A stretch of DNA of 64,000 nt, from assembly GCA_021324975.1 (NCBI GenBank), contig JAJPIA010000058.1, positions 51,939 through 115,938 on the forward strand, given 5' to 3'. This DNA comes from Bacillota bacterium. GTDB taxonomy: Bacteria > Sysuimicrobiota > Sysuimicrobiia > Sysuimicrobiales > Segetimicrobiaceae. The first letter of the stretch is position 1. Each line of letters opens with the position of its first letter. Under the pieces are notes generated by a model, which saw only the letters and a program-made list of their open reading frames with translations, was not told where the DNA came from and made no database searches. This document shows, one piece after another, positions 38,643 to 47,153 of this stretch. The position numbers and the translations under genes are program-made.

Positions 38643-39205
38643 CCATCAACGCACGATCGGCCCCGCGGCGCGCGTATTTTCTCCGCAGCGCTCGGCTCGG
38701 ATTCGGCCGCTGGGCGGCGGACGATCTACCGCTCGCGCTCGAGTTGTGGGGCGATCCCGAGGTCACGCGCCTGATCGGCGGGCCGTTTTCCGCGGAGCAG
38801 GTCCGAGAGCGGCTCGCGGGCGAGATCGACCTGATGGCCGCGCAAGGGATTCAGTACTGGCCGATCTTTCGGCTGAGCGACGGCGCGCACGTGGGCTGCG
38901 CCGGGTTGCGACCCTACCGGCCACAGGCGCGCGTGTACGAGATGGGGTTTCACCTCCGTCCCGCGTTTTGGGGCCGGGGGCTCGCGGTCGAGGCGGGCCG
39001 GGCCGTCATCGCGGTGGCCTTCGACACGCTCGGGGCCGAGGCGATTTTCGCCGGCCATCACCCGGACAACGCCGCATCGCGCGTGGTGCTGGAGAAGCTC
39101 GGCTTCCACTTCACCCACGAGGAGCGCTATGCGCCGACTGGGCTCCTGCACCCGTCGTATCTGCTGACGCGGTCCGGCCGACGTCCGGGCGTCCCCGGTG
39201 CGTAG
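38639..39205 (+). CDS. GNAT-family acetyltransferase
   Basis: LRPAFWGRGLAVEAGRAVIAVAFDTLGAEAIFAGHHPDNAASRVVLEKLGF; exact start uncertain. Confidence 0.85.
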   Translation: MTINARSAPRRAYFLRSARLGFGRWAADDLPLALELWGDPEVTRLIGGPFSAEQVRERLAGEIDLMAAQGIQYWPIFRLSDGAHVGCAGLRPYRPQARVYEMGFHLRPAFWGRGLAVEAGRAVIAVAFDTLGAEAIFAGHHPDNAASRVVLEKLGFHFTHEERYAPTGLLHPSYLLTRSGRRPGVPGA

Positions 39206-39355
39206 GCCACGCCGGCGTCCGGAAGCCATCCGTGCCATCCGTGGATCATCACTTCGTCTCATTTGGACCCTGTGGTACACTTGCTGGTGATCGCGGCGAC
39301 GACGAGGGAGACCGCGATGAAAGCCGGCGGCACTCCTGCGCAAGCGTTGTCCGAC

Positions 39356-39431
39356 GCGCCCGTAGCTCAGGGGATAGAGCGGCTGCCTTCTAAGCAGCGG
39401 GTCGGGGGTTCGAATCCCTCCGGGCGCGCCA
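39356..39431 (+). tRNA. tRNA-Arg (anticodon TCT), encoded CCA
   Basis: GCGCCCG acceptor pairs with CGGGCGC; GCTGC-CTTCTAA-GCAGC anticodon arm; GGTTCGAATCC T arm; CCA end. Confidence 0.95.
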
Positions 39432-40662
39432 ATATTTCCAAGCCCTCTAGCGATGCGGACGGTGCCCGGCCGACCTTCTTGCTAATGCCCTGCAAATGCC
39501 CGCCAAGGAGACGTGTCGCCAGCGTCTCGGACGCCTCTTGTAACATCGGCGCCAATACATGCGCGTACACGTTCATTGTCGTACTGATGTTAGCATGTCC
39601 AAGGTTCTCCGCAACCACTTTCACCGGCGTACCAAACCGCAGCGCCAACGTCGCGTAGACGTGCCGCAGGTCGTGGAAGCGGATGCGCGGGACGCCCGCC
39701 GTCTTCGCCAGTGTGGGCAATTCGCGCTGACTGAGATTGTTCGCGTGCAGCGGTAGCCCATTGCCCTGGGAGAGGACGAGGTCGTGGTCTGTGTAACGCG
39801 GCCCGATCAACTTCCGAAACTCGGCCTGCAGCCCGCGGAGGTGTTCGAGTTCGCGCACGAGGATGCGGGGCAGGGAGATGGTGCGCCGGCTCCGCGCCGT
39901 CTTCGTCTCCGCGAACCGCACCACACCACGGGACCGTCGCAGCGTGTGCTGGACCGACAGGCGGCCCGCGTCGAGGTCCACGTCCCGCCAGCGCAGCGCG
40001 AGGAGTTCGCCCTGCCGCATCCCCGTGAGGATCGCGGTAAGGTACACGGCATAGTTCCGCGACAATCGCCGCGCGGTCGCGAGGAACACGCGCACCTGTT
40101 CTTCGTCCCAGACCCGCATTGGACGGTACGAGAGGCGTGGCGCTTTAACGCCCGCCAGCGGGGATCTCGTCAGCATCCCCAGCGTCACCGCCTGTCGCAG
40201 CGCCGTCCGTAAAACCCTAAATGACTGGTGAACGGTCGCCGCGGACAGGGGGCGGGGGACAGGCTTCGCGTTCTTCCTGTGGGGCGGGATATAGGTCTTG
40301 TCGCACATGGCCCGCAACCACGCCTCGACCGTGCCGCTGGTCAGCTTCGCCAACGGAACCGATCCTAGATCGGGCCGGAGGTGGATGCGGACCACGGTAT
40401 CATAGACCCGCTTCGTGGTCGGCCGCACGCGCAGCGACGCGGTCTCCAGCCAGCGGGTCAGGTACTCGGAGAAGGTCTGCCGCGCCGGCGCCAGGGCACC
40501 GCCTTTCGCGAGGACCTGGATCACGTGGTCCTGCGCTTCCCGCCGCGTGTCGAACGTCGTCCACTTGTACCGATCGCGGCCCGCTTCGGTCTTCCCGAGA
40601 TAGACGACCGCGGCCCAGCGATGGCCGCGCTTTCGCACGTGCCCCCTTGGCATCAGCTGCAC
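39367..40662 (-). CDS. Tyrosine recombinase/integrase
   Basis: TGMRQGELLALRWRDVDL (R), HDLRHVYATLA (HxxR), LGHANISTTMNVYAH (GH..Y); frame continues through att core. Confidence 0.95.
   Translation of the reverse strand: MQLMPRGHVRKRGHRWAAVVYLGKTEAGRDRYKWTTFDTRREAQDHVIQVLAKGGALAPARQTFSEYLTRWLETASLRVRPTTKRVYDTVVRIHLRPDLGSVPLAKLTSGTVEAWLRAMCDKTYIPPHRKNAKPVPRPLSAATVHQSFRVLRTALRQAVTLGMLTRSPLAGVKAPRLSYRPMRVWDEEQVRVFLATARRLSRNYAVYLTAILTGMRQGELLALRWRDVDLDAGRLSVQHTLRRSRGVVRFAETKTARSRRTISLPRILVRELEHLRGLQAEFRKLIGPRYTDHDLVLSQGNGLPLHANNLSQRELPTLAKTAGVPRIRFHDLRHVYATLALRFGTPVKVVAENLGHANISTTMNVYAHVLAPMLQEASETLATRLLGGHLQGISKKVGRAPSASLEGLEILARPEGFEPPTRCLEGSRSIP
39381..39431 (+). repeat. attL core (51 bp)
   Basis: GGCTGCCTTCTAAGCAGCGGGTCGGGGGTTCGAATCCCTCCGGGCGCGCCA identical to 57686-57736. 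Confidence 0.93.
39479..39502. repeat. Candidate integrase arm-type site pair, left end
   Basis: TTGCTAATGCCCTGCAAATGCCCG, 21/24 identical to 57556-57579. Confidence 0.65.
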
Positions 40663-40749
40663 CCCCCGCGCGGAAATGCCAAGAGGGGGTTCCGCGGCCA
40701 GGGGGGCGGCGCCTTGTGGATAAGTGACGCGTCCGGACGCGCCACGCCC

Positions 40750-41502
40750 CTAGATCCCTACCCCCGTCATCGTCCGCTGCGGAACGGGCGCACTCCTGAC
40801 GATCGCCGTCGCGGTGGCCGCTTTGAACGCGGCGATGCACGAGATCATCTGGAAGCACTGGTTGGCCGTGTCGTCCCACGAGGTGGTGTACGTGCCGGTC
40901 GCGGTCACGATCCGGTATGCGGGCTCCAAGTTGTCGAAGTTGTAGCTTTGATTCACGCCCGTCATGGACACGAACTGATTATTCGGCCCCTTCGACGCGG
41001 CACTGGCCGAGCCCGAGAGGACCGCGACCACAAGATCATTCGCATTGCCCGTCGTGACATTCGGCGAATTGACCGTGAGCCCGCCGCCGCCCCCGCTTTG
41101 CGCGGTACTCTCGCTGCCGGTCCCATCGGTTGGCGTGGTCGTCAGGAGGCCCGCCCATTCCGCGACATTCGCGTATTCCATGTCGGAGTTCGCGGAATTG
41201 ATGGCGTTCGCCATCGTCAACGTCACGGTCTGGGTCCCCGTCCCGATATTGAGGGAGTACCAGACCTCCCCCGTAACGAACTGACCACTGTCCTCGCTGA
41301 TCACGGCCTTCTGCCAGGCCTGGCCACCCCCGCCCGCGATGGACGAGAGATTGTTGGCACCTCCGCTGCTTAAGAATCCCGCTGCACAGATCAGCGCGTT
41401 CCCGCTCGACGGGACGGACGACAGGGTGACCGTGAGGGTCGTCGCCCCGTTCGCGATAACGAAATTCGTGGCTTGTTGCACAAGCGCGATCGTCACAGCC
41501 AT
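40750..41502 (-). CDS. Phage-type Gly/Ser/Thr-rich beta-structured protein, putative virion appendage
   Basis: MAVTIALVQQATNFVIANGATTLTVTLSSVPSSGNALIC...VAEWAGL; composition and pattern of tail/appendage proteins. Confidence 0.55.
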   Translation of the reverse strand: MAVTIALVQQATNFVIANGATTLTVTLSSVPSSGNALICAAGFLSSGGANNLSSIAGGGGQAWQKAVISEDSGQFVTGEVWYSLNIGTGTQTVTLTMANAINSANSDMEYANVAEWAGLLTTTPTDGTGSESTAQSGGGGGLTVNSPNVTTGNANDLVVAVLSGSASAASKGPNNQFVSMTGVNQSYNFDNLEPAYRIVTATGTYTTSWDDTANQCFQMISCIAAFKAATATAIVRSAPVPQRTMTGVGI

Positions 41503-41539
41503 CCCCCCTCCAAACACGTGAACACGCGCACACTGGCAA

Positions 41540-42145
41540 TCATGCGCCGGCCACCTCCACGGCCGCTACGAGGGTACGCCAATCCGGCAATGCGTTCACC
41601 GCGTCCGATTCAATCAGCGCGAAGGGATCGTTGCTGCCCCGGACCCTTGGAATGTGCCGCAACGGCACCGCGGGGAACGTGGTTCGCAACAAGGCTTCTT
41701 GTTGGACGTCAAACGCCGCCGTGGCCGGAACGAGAATCGCTGCGATCGGCAGTGTTACGCCCGCCCAGAACCCGACCTCGCGCCCGCGGGCCTGGTCCTT
41801 GTACGCGTACAGACACGGGAGGATCGGCGATTCCCTGACGCGCAGCGCCAACGGAATCGCTTCAATCGCAAGACGGCCAGTCTCTTGTCCCAATGACGTC
41901 TTCGCTTCGAGGGCAAAGACGGTGGCGGGCGACGCCACACGCAAATCCGCCTGCGTTCGCACGAACAAGGCTGCCAGCGACGTCTGACGCTGTAGGTACG
42001 TGGCAAAGACGGTGGCGCCATCGTGGTAGCGGTGGGTCCGCTGCACCGCGTATCCCCGCGCCACAAGCTCGGCGACGACGCGCGCCTCGAACTCGTCATG
42101 GGCGCCACCTGGGGCGATCCGCAGGGCGGTGGGGGAGGTGATCAT
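41540..42145 (-). CDS. Putative PD-(D/E)XK-like nuclease-fold protein
   Basis: FEARVVAELVARGYAVQRT...TQADLRVASPATVFALEAKTSLGQ: D...ExK spacing. Confidence 0.45.
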   Translation of the reverse strand: MITSPTALRIAPGGAHDEFEARVVAELVARGYAVQRTHRYHDGATVFATYLQRQTSLAALFVRTQADLRVASPATVFALEAKTSLGQETGRLAIEAIPLALRVRESPILPCLYAYKDQARGREVGFWAGVTLPIAAILVPATAAFDVQQEALLRTTFPAVPLRHIPRVRGSNDPFALIESDAVNALPDWRTLVAAVEVAGA

Positions 42146-42184
42146 CGGGGACCGCCCCGACCGTAACTATCGAACACATGTCCC

Positions 42185-42361
42185 AGGATGACACGGTCCC
42201 GCCGCCACCCCTTCGGAAACCCAATAAAATCGCCAGGATGACAGGATGACACCCCTATATAGAGACAGGGACTGTCACCCTGGCAGAGATGACAGGTCCC
42301 CTCGTCTCTATGGGGCACCCAGGATGACATACAGGATGACACAGGATGACATGTCATCCTG
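42185..42361. repeat. Iteron-like array of AGGATGACA with terminal palindrome
   Basis: AGGATGACA at 42185, 42235, 42243, 42321, 42333, 42343; inverted TGTCATCCT at 42352; palindrome CAGGATGACATGTCATCCTG 42342-42361. Confidence 0.8.
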
Positions 42362-43670
42362 GTAGACCTTCCTTCGCATCCCTGGCTGATTTCAGTCCCC
42401 ACGTCGCTTTCTGGGGCTTCCCGTTGGAAAACCCGCCCTTGCCGACTTGGACGAACCTCTCGGGGTGCCGGCGCAGCGCGGTCGTGGTGGCATTCTCGCT
42501 TTTACCAATGGCGGCAGCGATCTCGTCAACGGGAACTGGCTTGTTCTCGGCAGCGAGGCATGCCTCAATCAGCGTGACCGTTCCCGCTTTTTCGGATAGG
42601 GAAATGGACTCGGTGATGTCGGTCCTGTCAAATGTGACGAGATCGGGAAGTCGGCCTGGACGTCCGGTGATGGTGACTTTGAACGCCAGCGGCGCGTGCG
42701 ACCCATAGTTACTCTTGTACTGGGTCACCCCCAGCATCTTCGTCTGTGTGCGGAGATCGCCGTCGAACTTTTCCTCCACGTCATCCTCAAGGGTGAATTG
42801 CCAGGCGGTTCTGGCCCGATTCGGCCCCATGACGGACCCAAACGGAGACGATCGCTTCGAAGAAAACTCAGCCTTCGGGATGTGGTTGATCAGGATACTG
42901 GACACGTCAGGACCAAGGCTTCGAAGAACCGCATGGACGCGTTCGACGGTGCCCGACGTCTCGGGATCGGCGCCGGCCGCGGCGATGTACGAGTCGATGA
43001 CCACGAGGTTAACCTTGCGGCGCGAAACTTCAGCCCGCAGCCAGCGCGCGCACGCTGGAAGCGGGGCGACGGGCGCCACGTGGTCAAGATGGGGGACTGG
43101 CATTTCGTGACCGCGGCAGATGGCACGGAGGCGCCCACTCCCCAATCCCGCATCGTCTTCATAATCGACGTAGAGTCCCCGTACCGGACGGAGTGGATGG
43201 ATACCGGCAAACGACACACCCTGAAACATGGCGCCGGTATACGCTAGGGCGAACAGACTCTTCATCGATCCGCCGGGGCCATAGAACATGGCAACCTTAC
43301 CCGCCGGAACCAGGTCTTCGGAATCGATGAACAAGTCTTGAGACGCGGGGACGACGGTCGAAAGATCAACGACGTCCGGGGTGCGTCGGACGTGGGTAAT
43401 TGTGATCTCGGCAATCTGTTCAATAACATCGCCCCACGGAACTGTGGGGCCGCGCTTCGTTAACTCCTTGATGACGTGGGCGCGGCTTTGAGTGGCGAGA
43501 AGGTTGAGGCGGGTCCGGTGCAGGTGTGTGTTCGTGGCACTACGGAAAAGGATTTCCACCCAGATCGCGTCGCGGTCATCATCTGTGACGTCGACAATCG
43601 CTGCCACCGCATGCTGTTCCCACAAAAACTCCAGTGTGTCTCCGTGAGGCGTGACCGTGGGCTTGGCCAT
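42354..43670 (-). CDS. RecA-fold/RepA-like AAA ATPase (replicative helicase-like)
   Basis: AMFYGPGGSMKSLFALAYTGAMFQG Walker A; GLYVDYEDD; LVVIDSYIAAAGADPE Walker B. Confidence 0.82.
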   Translation of the reverse strand: MAKPTVTPHGDTLEFLWEQHAVAAIVDVTDDDRDAIWVEILFRSATNTHLHRTRLNLLATQSRAHVIKELTKRGPTVPWGDVIEQIAEITITHVRRTPDVVDLSTVVPASQDLFIDSEDLVPAGKVAMFYGPGGSMKSLFALAYTGAMFQGVSFAGIHPLRPVRGLYVDYEDDAGLGSGRLRAICRGHEMPVPHLDHVAPVAPLPACARWLRAEVSRRKVNLVVIDSYIAAAGADPETSGTVERVHAVLRSLGPDVSSILINHIPKAEFSSKRSSPFGSVMGPNRARTAWQFTLEDDVEEKFDGDLRTQTKMLGVTQYKSNYGSHAPLAFKVTITGRPGRLPDLVTFDRTDITESISLSEKAGTVTLIEACLAAENKPVPVDEIAAAIGKSENATTTALRRHPERFVQVGKGGFSNGKPQKATWGLKSARDAKEGLPG

Positions 43671-43672
43671 GG

Positions 43673-44395
43673 TTAGACCTCGACTCCGCGGAGTGCCCGA
43701 GCCCGGTTGTGCAGGTTCGTGGACGTGACACTCTCGACGCACTGGCGGACTTCACTTGTGGGCATCGGTGGTCGATTTTTGAGATTCCAACCGACCAATA
43801 ATTCGTACACCTCTTCGGGGCCGAGTCCGTGGGCGATCAACCAGCCGACGAGACGTGTCGCGACAATGTTGCGTTCGCCCTCCTCGACGCCACGTAATAG
43901 GCGGACATACCCATCGGGTGGTGTGCGCTTCGCTGGTCCAACCTCGCGCTGTGCCGCCAGCTTCACGATCCACTCGGGCAGCGGGACGATCGGCTCATCG
44001 ACCGCGACCTCGTACGCGATCCCGTTGATGACGGACGGCGGGATCAGGGCGTAGGTCCGGTTGGATCGTAACTCCACGCCGGGCAGCATGGGCACGAGGG
44101 AATCACAGCCCCCGTGGCGGTAATAAAAGTGCCACCCGCCAGACGGCGTAAGGACGGTGCGCGTTCTGGGCAAGATCTGGCCGCGTAGCGAGTCCATGCC
44201 GCTGTCGTCCACGTCGATCACATCGATGCCCGACGCGTTGCCGCACAGCATCGCGCGGTTGTAGGGCGGGCAGGGGAACTCACGATCCCAGCGCGCCACC
44301 TCGTCGGGCGTGGGGTCGCGATGTTGGAACTGCGCCCACTCGATGGCCGCCTTCTTAGCGTTGGGCAAAACCGGGACTACCCGCATTACGGCCAC
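43673..44395 (-). CDS. Bifunctional DNA primase/polymerase (Prim-Pol) with PriCT-like tail
   Basis: IDVIDVDDSGMDSL; TPSGGWHFYYRHG; VEEGERNIVATRLVGWLIAHGL. Confidence 0.85.
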   Translation of the reverse strand: MAVMRVVPVLPNAKKAAIEWAQFQHRDPTPDEVARWDREFPCPPYNRAMLCGNASGIDVIDVDDSGMDSLRGQILPRTRTVLTPSGGWHFYYRHGGCDSLVPMLPGVELRSNRTYALIPPSVINGIAYEVAVDEPIVPLPEWIVKLAAQREVGPAKRTPPDGYVRLLRGVEEGERNIVATRLVGWLIAHGLGPEEVYELLVGWNLKNRPPMPTSEVRQCVESVTSTNLHNRARALRGVEV

Positions 44396-44646
44396 CGTCC
44401 TTCCGTCGACGCATCAACGGTCTCGACGAGGTCGAGGACGACGTCGAGGAGGCGGTGCAGGTACTCGCGACGCGACTCAGCAAACCCACGCAGCGAGGCA
44501 TCGTCGTAGCCGCCGCGCCCCAAAAAGTTCACTTCATGGGGCAGTGTCGCGTAAAACTGCGCGGCCTCACGGAACATCTCAGGGGCATCGGCCCGTGTAA
44601 GGCCCGCCAGCGAGTGCCAGGGCCGTATGCTGCGTGGGATGGTCAT
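44386..44646 (-). CDS. Hypothetical protein
   Basis: Overlaps upstream end of Prim-Pol gene, operon-like. Confidence 0.5.
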   Translation of the reverse strand: MTIPRSIRPWHSLAGLTRADAPEMFREAAQFYATLPHEVNFLGRGGYDDASLRGFAESRREYLHRLLDVVLDLVETVDASTEGRWP

Positions 44647-45011
44647 GACCGGACCGCCCTTTCGACAGCCTCTACCAAGGCAACGTGGGCGACAGCTTTG
44701 GCAAATCTCCGCTGGTCGCGCCTCGCTTGGGCGAGTTCACGCAGAAGTGCAAGGTGACGGGCCTGCGCCGGCGAGGTTTTCCGTCGAACGCTGAGCGCAA
44801 CCAACGCAGCCGGAACCCCGTTGTCCTCGGTGATCTCGGCAATGAGGCGGTGACGCAGCCGCGCTAACTGACGATGCCCGCGGGCCACGCCGAACTCAAC
44901 GGGGGAGGAGTCTGTCTGAGAACCCGCGAATGCGGTCCGAGATTGCGGGTTTTGGACCGAAAAGGGTATTCTTAAATTGCCGTTCGTCATCGGACCCATC
45001 CTTTCTCCCAC
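44643..45011 (-). CDS. Hypothetical protein
   Basis: Overlaps next gene by 4 nt. Confidence 0.5.
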   Translation of the reverse strand: MGERMGPMTNGNLRIPFSVQNPQSRTAFAGSQTDSSPVEFGVARGHRQLARLRHRLIAEITEDNGVPAALVALSVRRKTSPAQARHLALLRELAQARRDQRRFAKAVAHVALVEAVERAVRS

Positions 45012-45080
45012 GGGGGAGACGTGCCGGGCGGTGCTTCCCGGGGGCAGGCGCCTCTAACGCCGGCCCCCAATTTATGACGG

Positions 45081-45413
45081 CTACTTAGCGACGACCCCCC
45101 TTTCCGACAGGCGAATGTCCCGATCTCGCAGTTTCTCTCCGATCCACTCTTCGAATTGCCGGCGTGGGATAAGGTAGGCAGACCCAATTCGTCGACTTGG
45201 TATCTCGCCGAGTCTTAGATATCGGTACACTGCAGGTAGTGACAGGCCGAGGACAGCTGCCACTTGTGGGGGACGTAGGAATAGAGAAGGATCCGCCAGG
45301 CGTCCCAGCAGGACGTCGATTTGGTCGATTCGATTGAGGTCTTTTAACTGGTGATCTCTGAGGGCCGGGCCTCTAACAGAAAAGCGGCCCGCAACCCCCG
45401 TCGATGCCGGCAT
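45081..45413 (-). CDS. Excisionase/MerR-type HTH (HTH_17) DNA-binding protein
   Basis: LRPPQVAAVLGLSLPAVYRYLRLGEIPSRRIGSAYLIPRRQFEEWI. Confidence 0.8.
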   Translation of the reverse strand: MPASTGVAGRFSVRGPALRDHQLKDLNRIDQIDVLLGRLADPSLFLRPPQVAAVLGLSLPAVYRYLRLGEIPSRRIGSAYLIPRRQFEEWIGEKLRDRDIRLSERGVVAK

Positions 45414-45909
45414 ACAGCACCTCCAGGTGGCTTGCGGACCGCACCGTGACCAAGGGCGCTTCGGAGAGATCTCCGTCGACGGGACTAGAACCCGTCGCAC
45501 CCCGACCCGTTACGCTGTGGGTACCGTTACACGATTTTACGCGGACCGGTAGATGTAGTTTCCGAGGCGGATGCTACCACAAGCGGAAACAGATTGCAAA
45601 TCAGTTATACGTAGCGGTAGGCCGTCCGACGATCTAACCCGGCCGCATCGATTGCCTGTTCTTTGGTTAACTTCGTGTCAGCGCTGGCACGAAGTTGGTC
45701 GTTCCGGATTCCTTGGACCGGTTCCAGTTCCCGAACAAGTTCCCCGATCCGCCGCATCGCGCGGAGCTTGATCTCGGCCACCCAGCCACACGTCCGCGAG
45801 ATCCGACCTGGCCGCGCTACTGACTTGTTGACGCAGCGCGTTCAGCGGCGTCGATCGCTGGGTCGAGCCTTCAATTGCCGCCCTAAAACGCCATTACTGG
45901 GACAGGCTC

Positions 45910-46089
45910 CTAGCGATCCAAGATCACCGCCACCACCCCGCCCAGCAGCACCAGCCCGAACACCGTCCCATAGATCGTCTCCAATACCGGCAGCGACCTC
46001 GGCCAAATCAGCACCACCGCGATCCCGATCATGATCGCCCACAGCATCGCCCCCGCAATCGTGTTCCGCAGTTCAATCCACGGGTCCAT
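45910..46089 (-). CDS. Small two-TM membrane protein, holin-like
   Basis: Reverse-strand frame MDPWIELRNTIAGAMLWAIMIGIAVVLIWPRSLPVLETIYGTVFGLVLLGGVVAVILDR* (59 aa, below ORF-track cutoff). Confidence 0.6.
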   Translation of the reverse strand: MDPWIELRNTIAGAMLWAIMIGIAVVLIWPRSLPVLETIYGTVFGLVLLGGVVAVILDR

Positions 46090-46098
46090 GGTCGTGCC

Positions 46099-46518
46099 CT
46101 ACGGGAGGTTGGCGAACAACGCCTCGTTCGCCGGCCCCAGGTACGCCTGACACCACCACAGACCGTGTTCCGCCCGCACGGGGTAGCTGCCCGTCGTGTA
46201 ATACTCCGCCAGCGCCTCGCGGCACGCGACATACCCGCCCACCTGGGGATGCGGTCCCGCGGCCACCTGGCGCGTGTGGTCCTCGCAGTACCCCACTCCG
46301 TGTTCGGCCGCGGCGGGGTACGCCCCCTTCTGCTGCGCCCACGCCACCGCCTCGCTACACGACAGGAACCGCAGCCACGGGTACGCCGCGAAGTTGCGCA
46401 CGCTGTACGGGGCCTGCCCCTGCGGCGTGACGACCGACGCGGTGCCCGACACGCCCACCGCCACCACGACACCCACGGCCATCATCCCTGCCAGCACCAA
46501 CGCTGTGAGTCTCTTCAC
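46099..46518 (-). CDS. Secreted protein with two Cys-flanked AEHG repeats
   Basis: Signal peptide VKRLTALVLAGMMAVGVVVAVGVSGTASV; CSEAVAWAQQKGAYPAAAEHGVGYC and CREALAEYYTTGSYPVRAEHGLWWC. Confidence 0.65.
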   Translation of the reverse strand: MKRLTALVLAGMMAVGVVVAVGVSGTASVVTPQGQAPYSVRNFAAYPWLRFLSCSEAVAWAQQKGAYPAAAEHGVGYCEDHTRQVAAGPHPQVGGYVACREALAEYYTTGSYPVRAEHGLWWCQAYLGPANEALFANLP

Positions 46519-46688
46519 TGCACTCCCCCCTCTGTGTGGGTCCCCATCATACCAGGCCCGTAAGGTATCCCCGATCACCCGTTCGATCCGTTTGCTGAAT
46601 CAGATAGGCCGTCATGGAGGTACGAGGCTATGGCGCACCCCCCACCCCGGGGGTACGGTCGGGGGCGTCGCCTCGCAGGCGTCTCGCG

Positions 46689-46838
46689 CTACAGTCTCGG
46701 TGCTGATTCATACCACTGCAGGAACTTCGCCCATTGGCGTGCGTAGCGCCGCGATTGACGCACCACGCGCACCACGACACCGAGATTCAGCAGCACCACC
46801 ACCATCAGCACTGCGGTGCTAATGTGCGACCAGGTCAT
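46689..46838 (-). CDS. Small single-TM protein
   Basis: MTWSHISTAVLMVVVLLNLGVVVRVVRQSRRYARQWAKFLQWYESAPRL* (49 aa), below ORF-track cutoff. Confidence 0.5.
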   Translation of the reverse strand: MTWSHISTAVLMVVVLLNLGVVVRVVRQSRRYARQWAKFLQWYESAPRL

Positions 46839-46842
46839 GGCG

Positions 46843-47052
46843 TCATGCCTCCTTGGGCGCGCGTCGCTTGGCCCAGCGCGCGAGGGCGGCCTTGCGGGCG
46901 ATCGCCTGGCGCTGCGCCTTGGTCGTTTGCCGTTGCCGTGCTTGGATGCCCAGCGTGGAGATCTGCTTGCGGCGCTTCCTGGTCAGCTTGCGGGCGCGGG
47001 CTTTGCCGCCTTTGGCGGACTCTTCCCAGATCGGGTGTTTGGGCACCATCAT
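46843..47052 (-). CDS. Small basic KGGKARA-type protein, possible DNA-binding
   Basis: KGGKARARKLTRKRRKQISTLGIQARQRQTTKAQRQAIARKAALARWAKRR. Confidence 0.6.
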   Translation of the reverse strand: MMVPKHPIWEESAKGGKARARKLTRKRRKQISTLGIQARQRQTTKAQRQAIARKAALARWAKRRAPKEA

Positions 47053-47066
47053 GGTCTGATCGTAGC

Positions 47067-47110
47067 ACGGGCAAGGTAGCTTGACAATACGGGCAAGGAA
47101 GCACTATGCT
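47067..47110 (+). promoter_or_regulatory. Sigma70-type promoter with overlapping direct-repeat operator
   Basis: TTGACA 47081-47086, 18-nt spacer, TATGCT 47105-47110; ACGGGCAAGG(T/A)AGC at 47067 and 47089, 22-bp period. Confidence 0.65.
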
Positions 47111-47153
47111 GCAACAGGGACCATTCCGCAACACCGAACAGGGGGGACCGCGA

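Noticed and set aside
42185-42361. CRISPR array interpretation of the AGGATGACA repeats
   Set aside because: Repeat is only 9 bp with irregular spacing and inverted copies; no cas genes. Iteron/operator is a better fit.
45440-45560. tRNA-like segment on minus strand (GTGTAACGGTA D-arm-like, ACGGGTTCTAGTCCCGT T-arm-like)
   Set aside because: No proper anticodon stem-loop and poor acceptor pairing; T-loop position 57 is not a purine. Could be a tRNA relic but not supportable.
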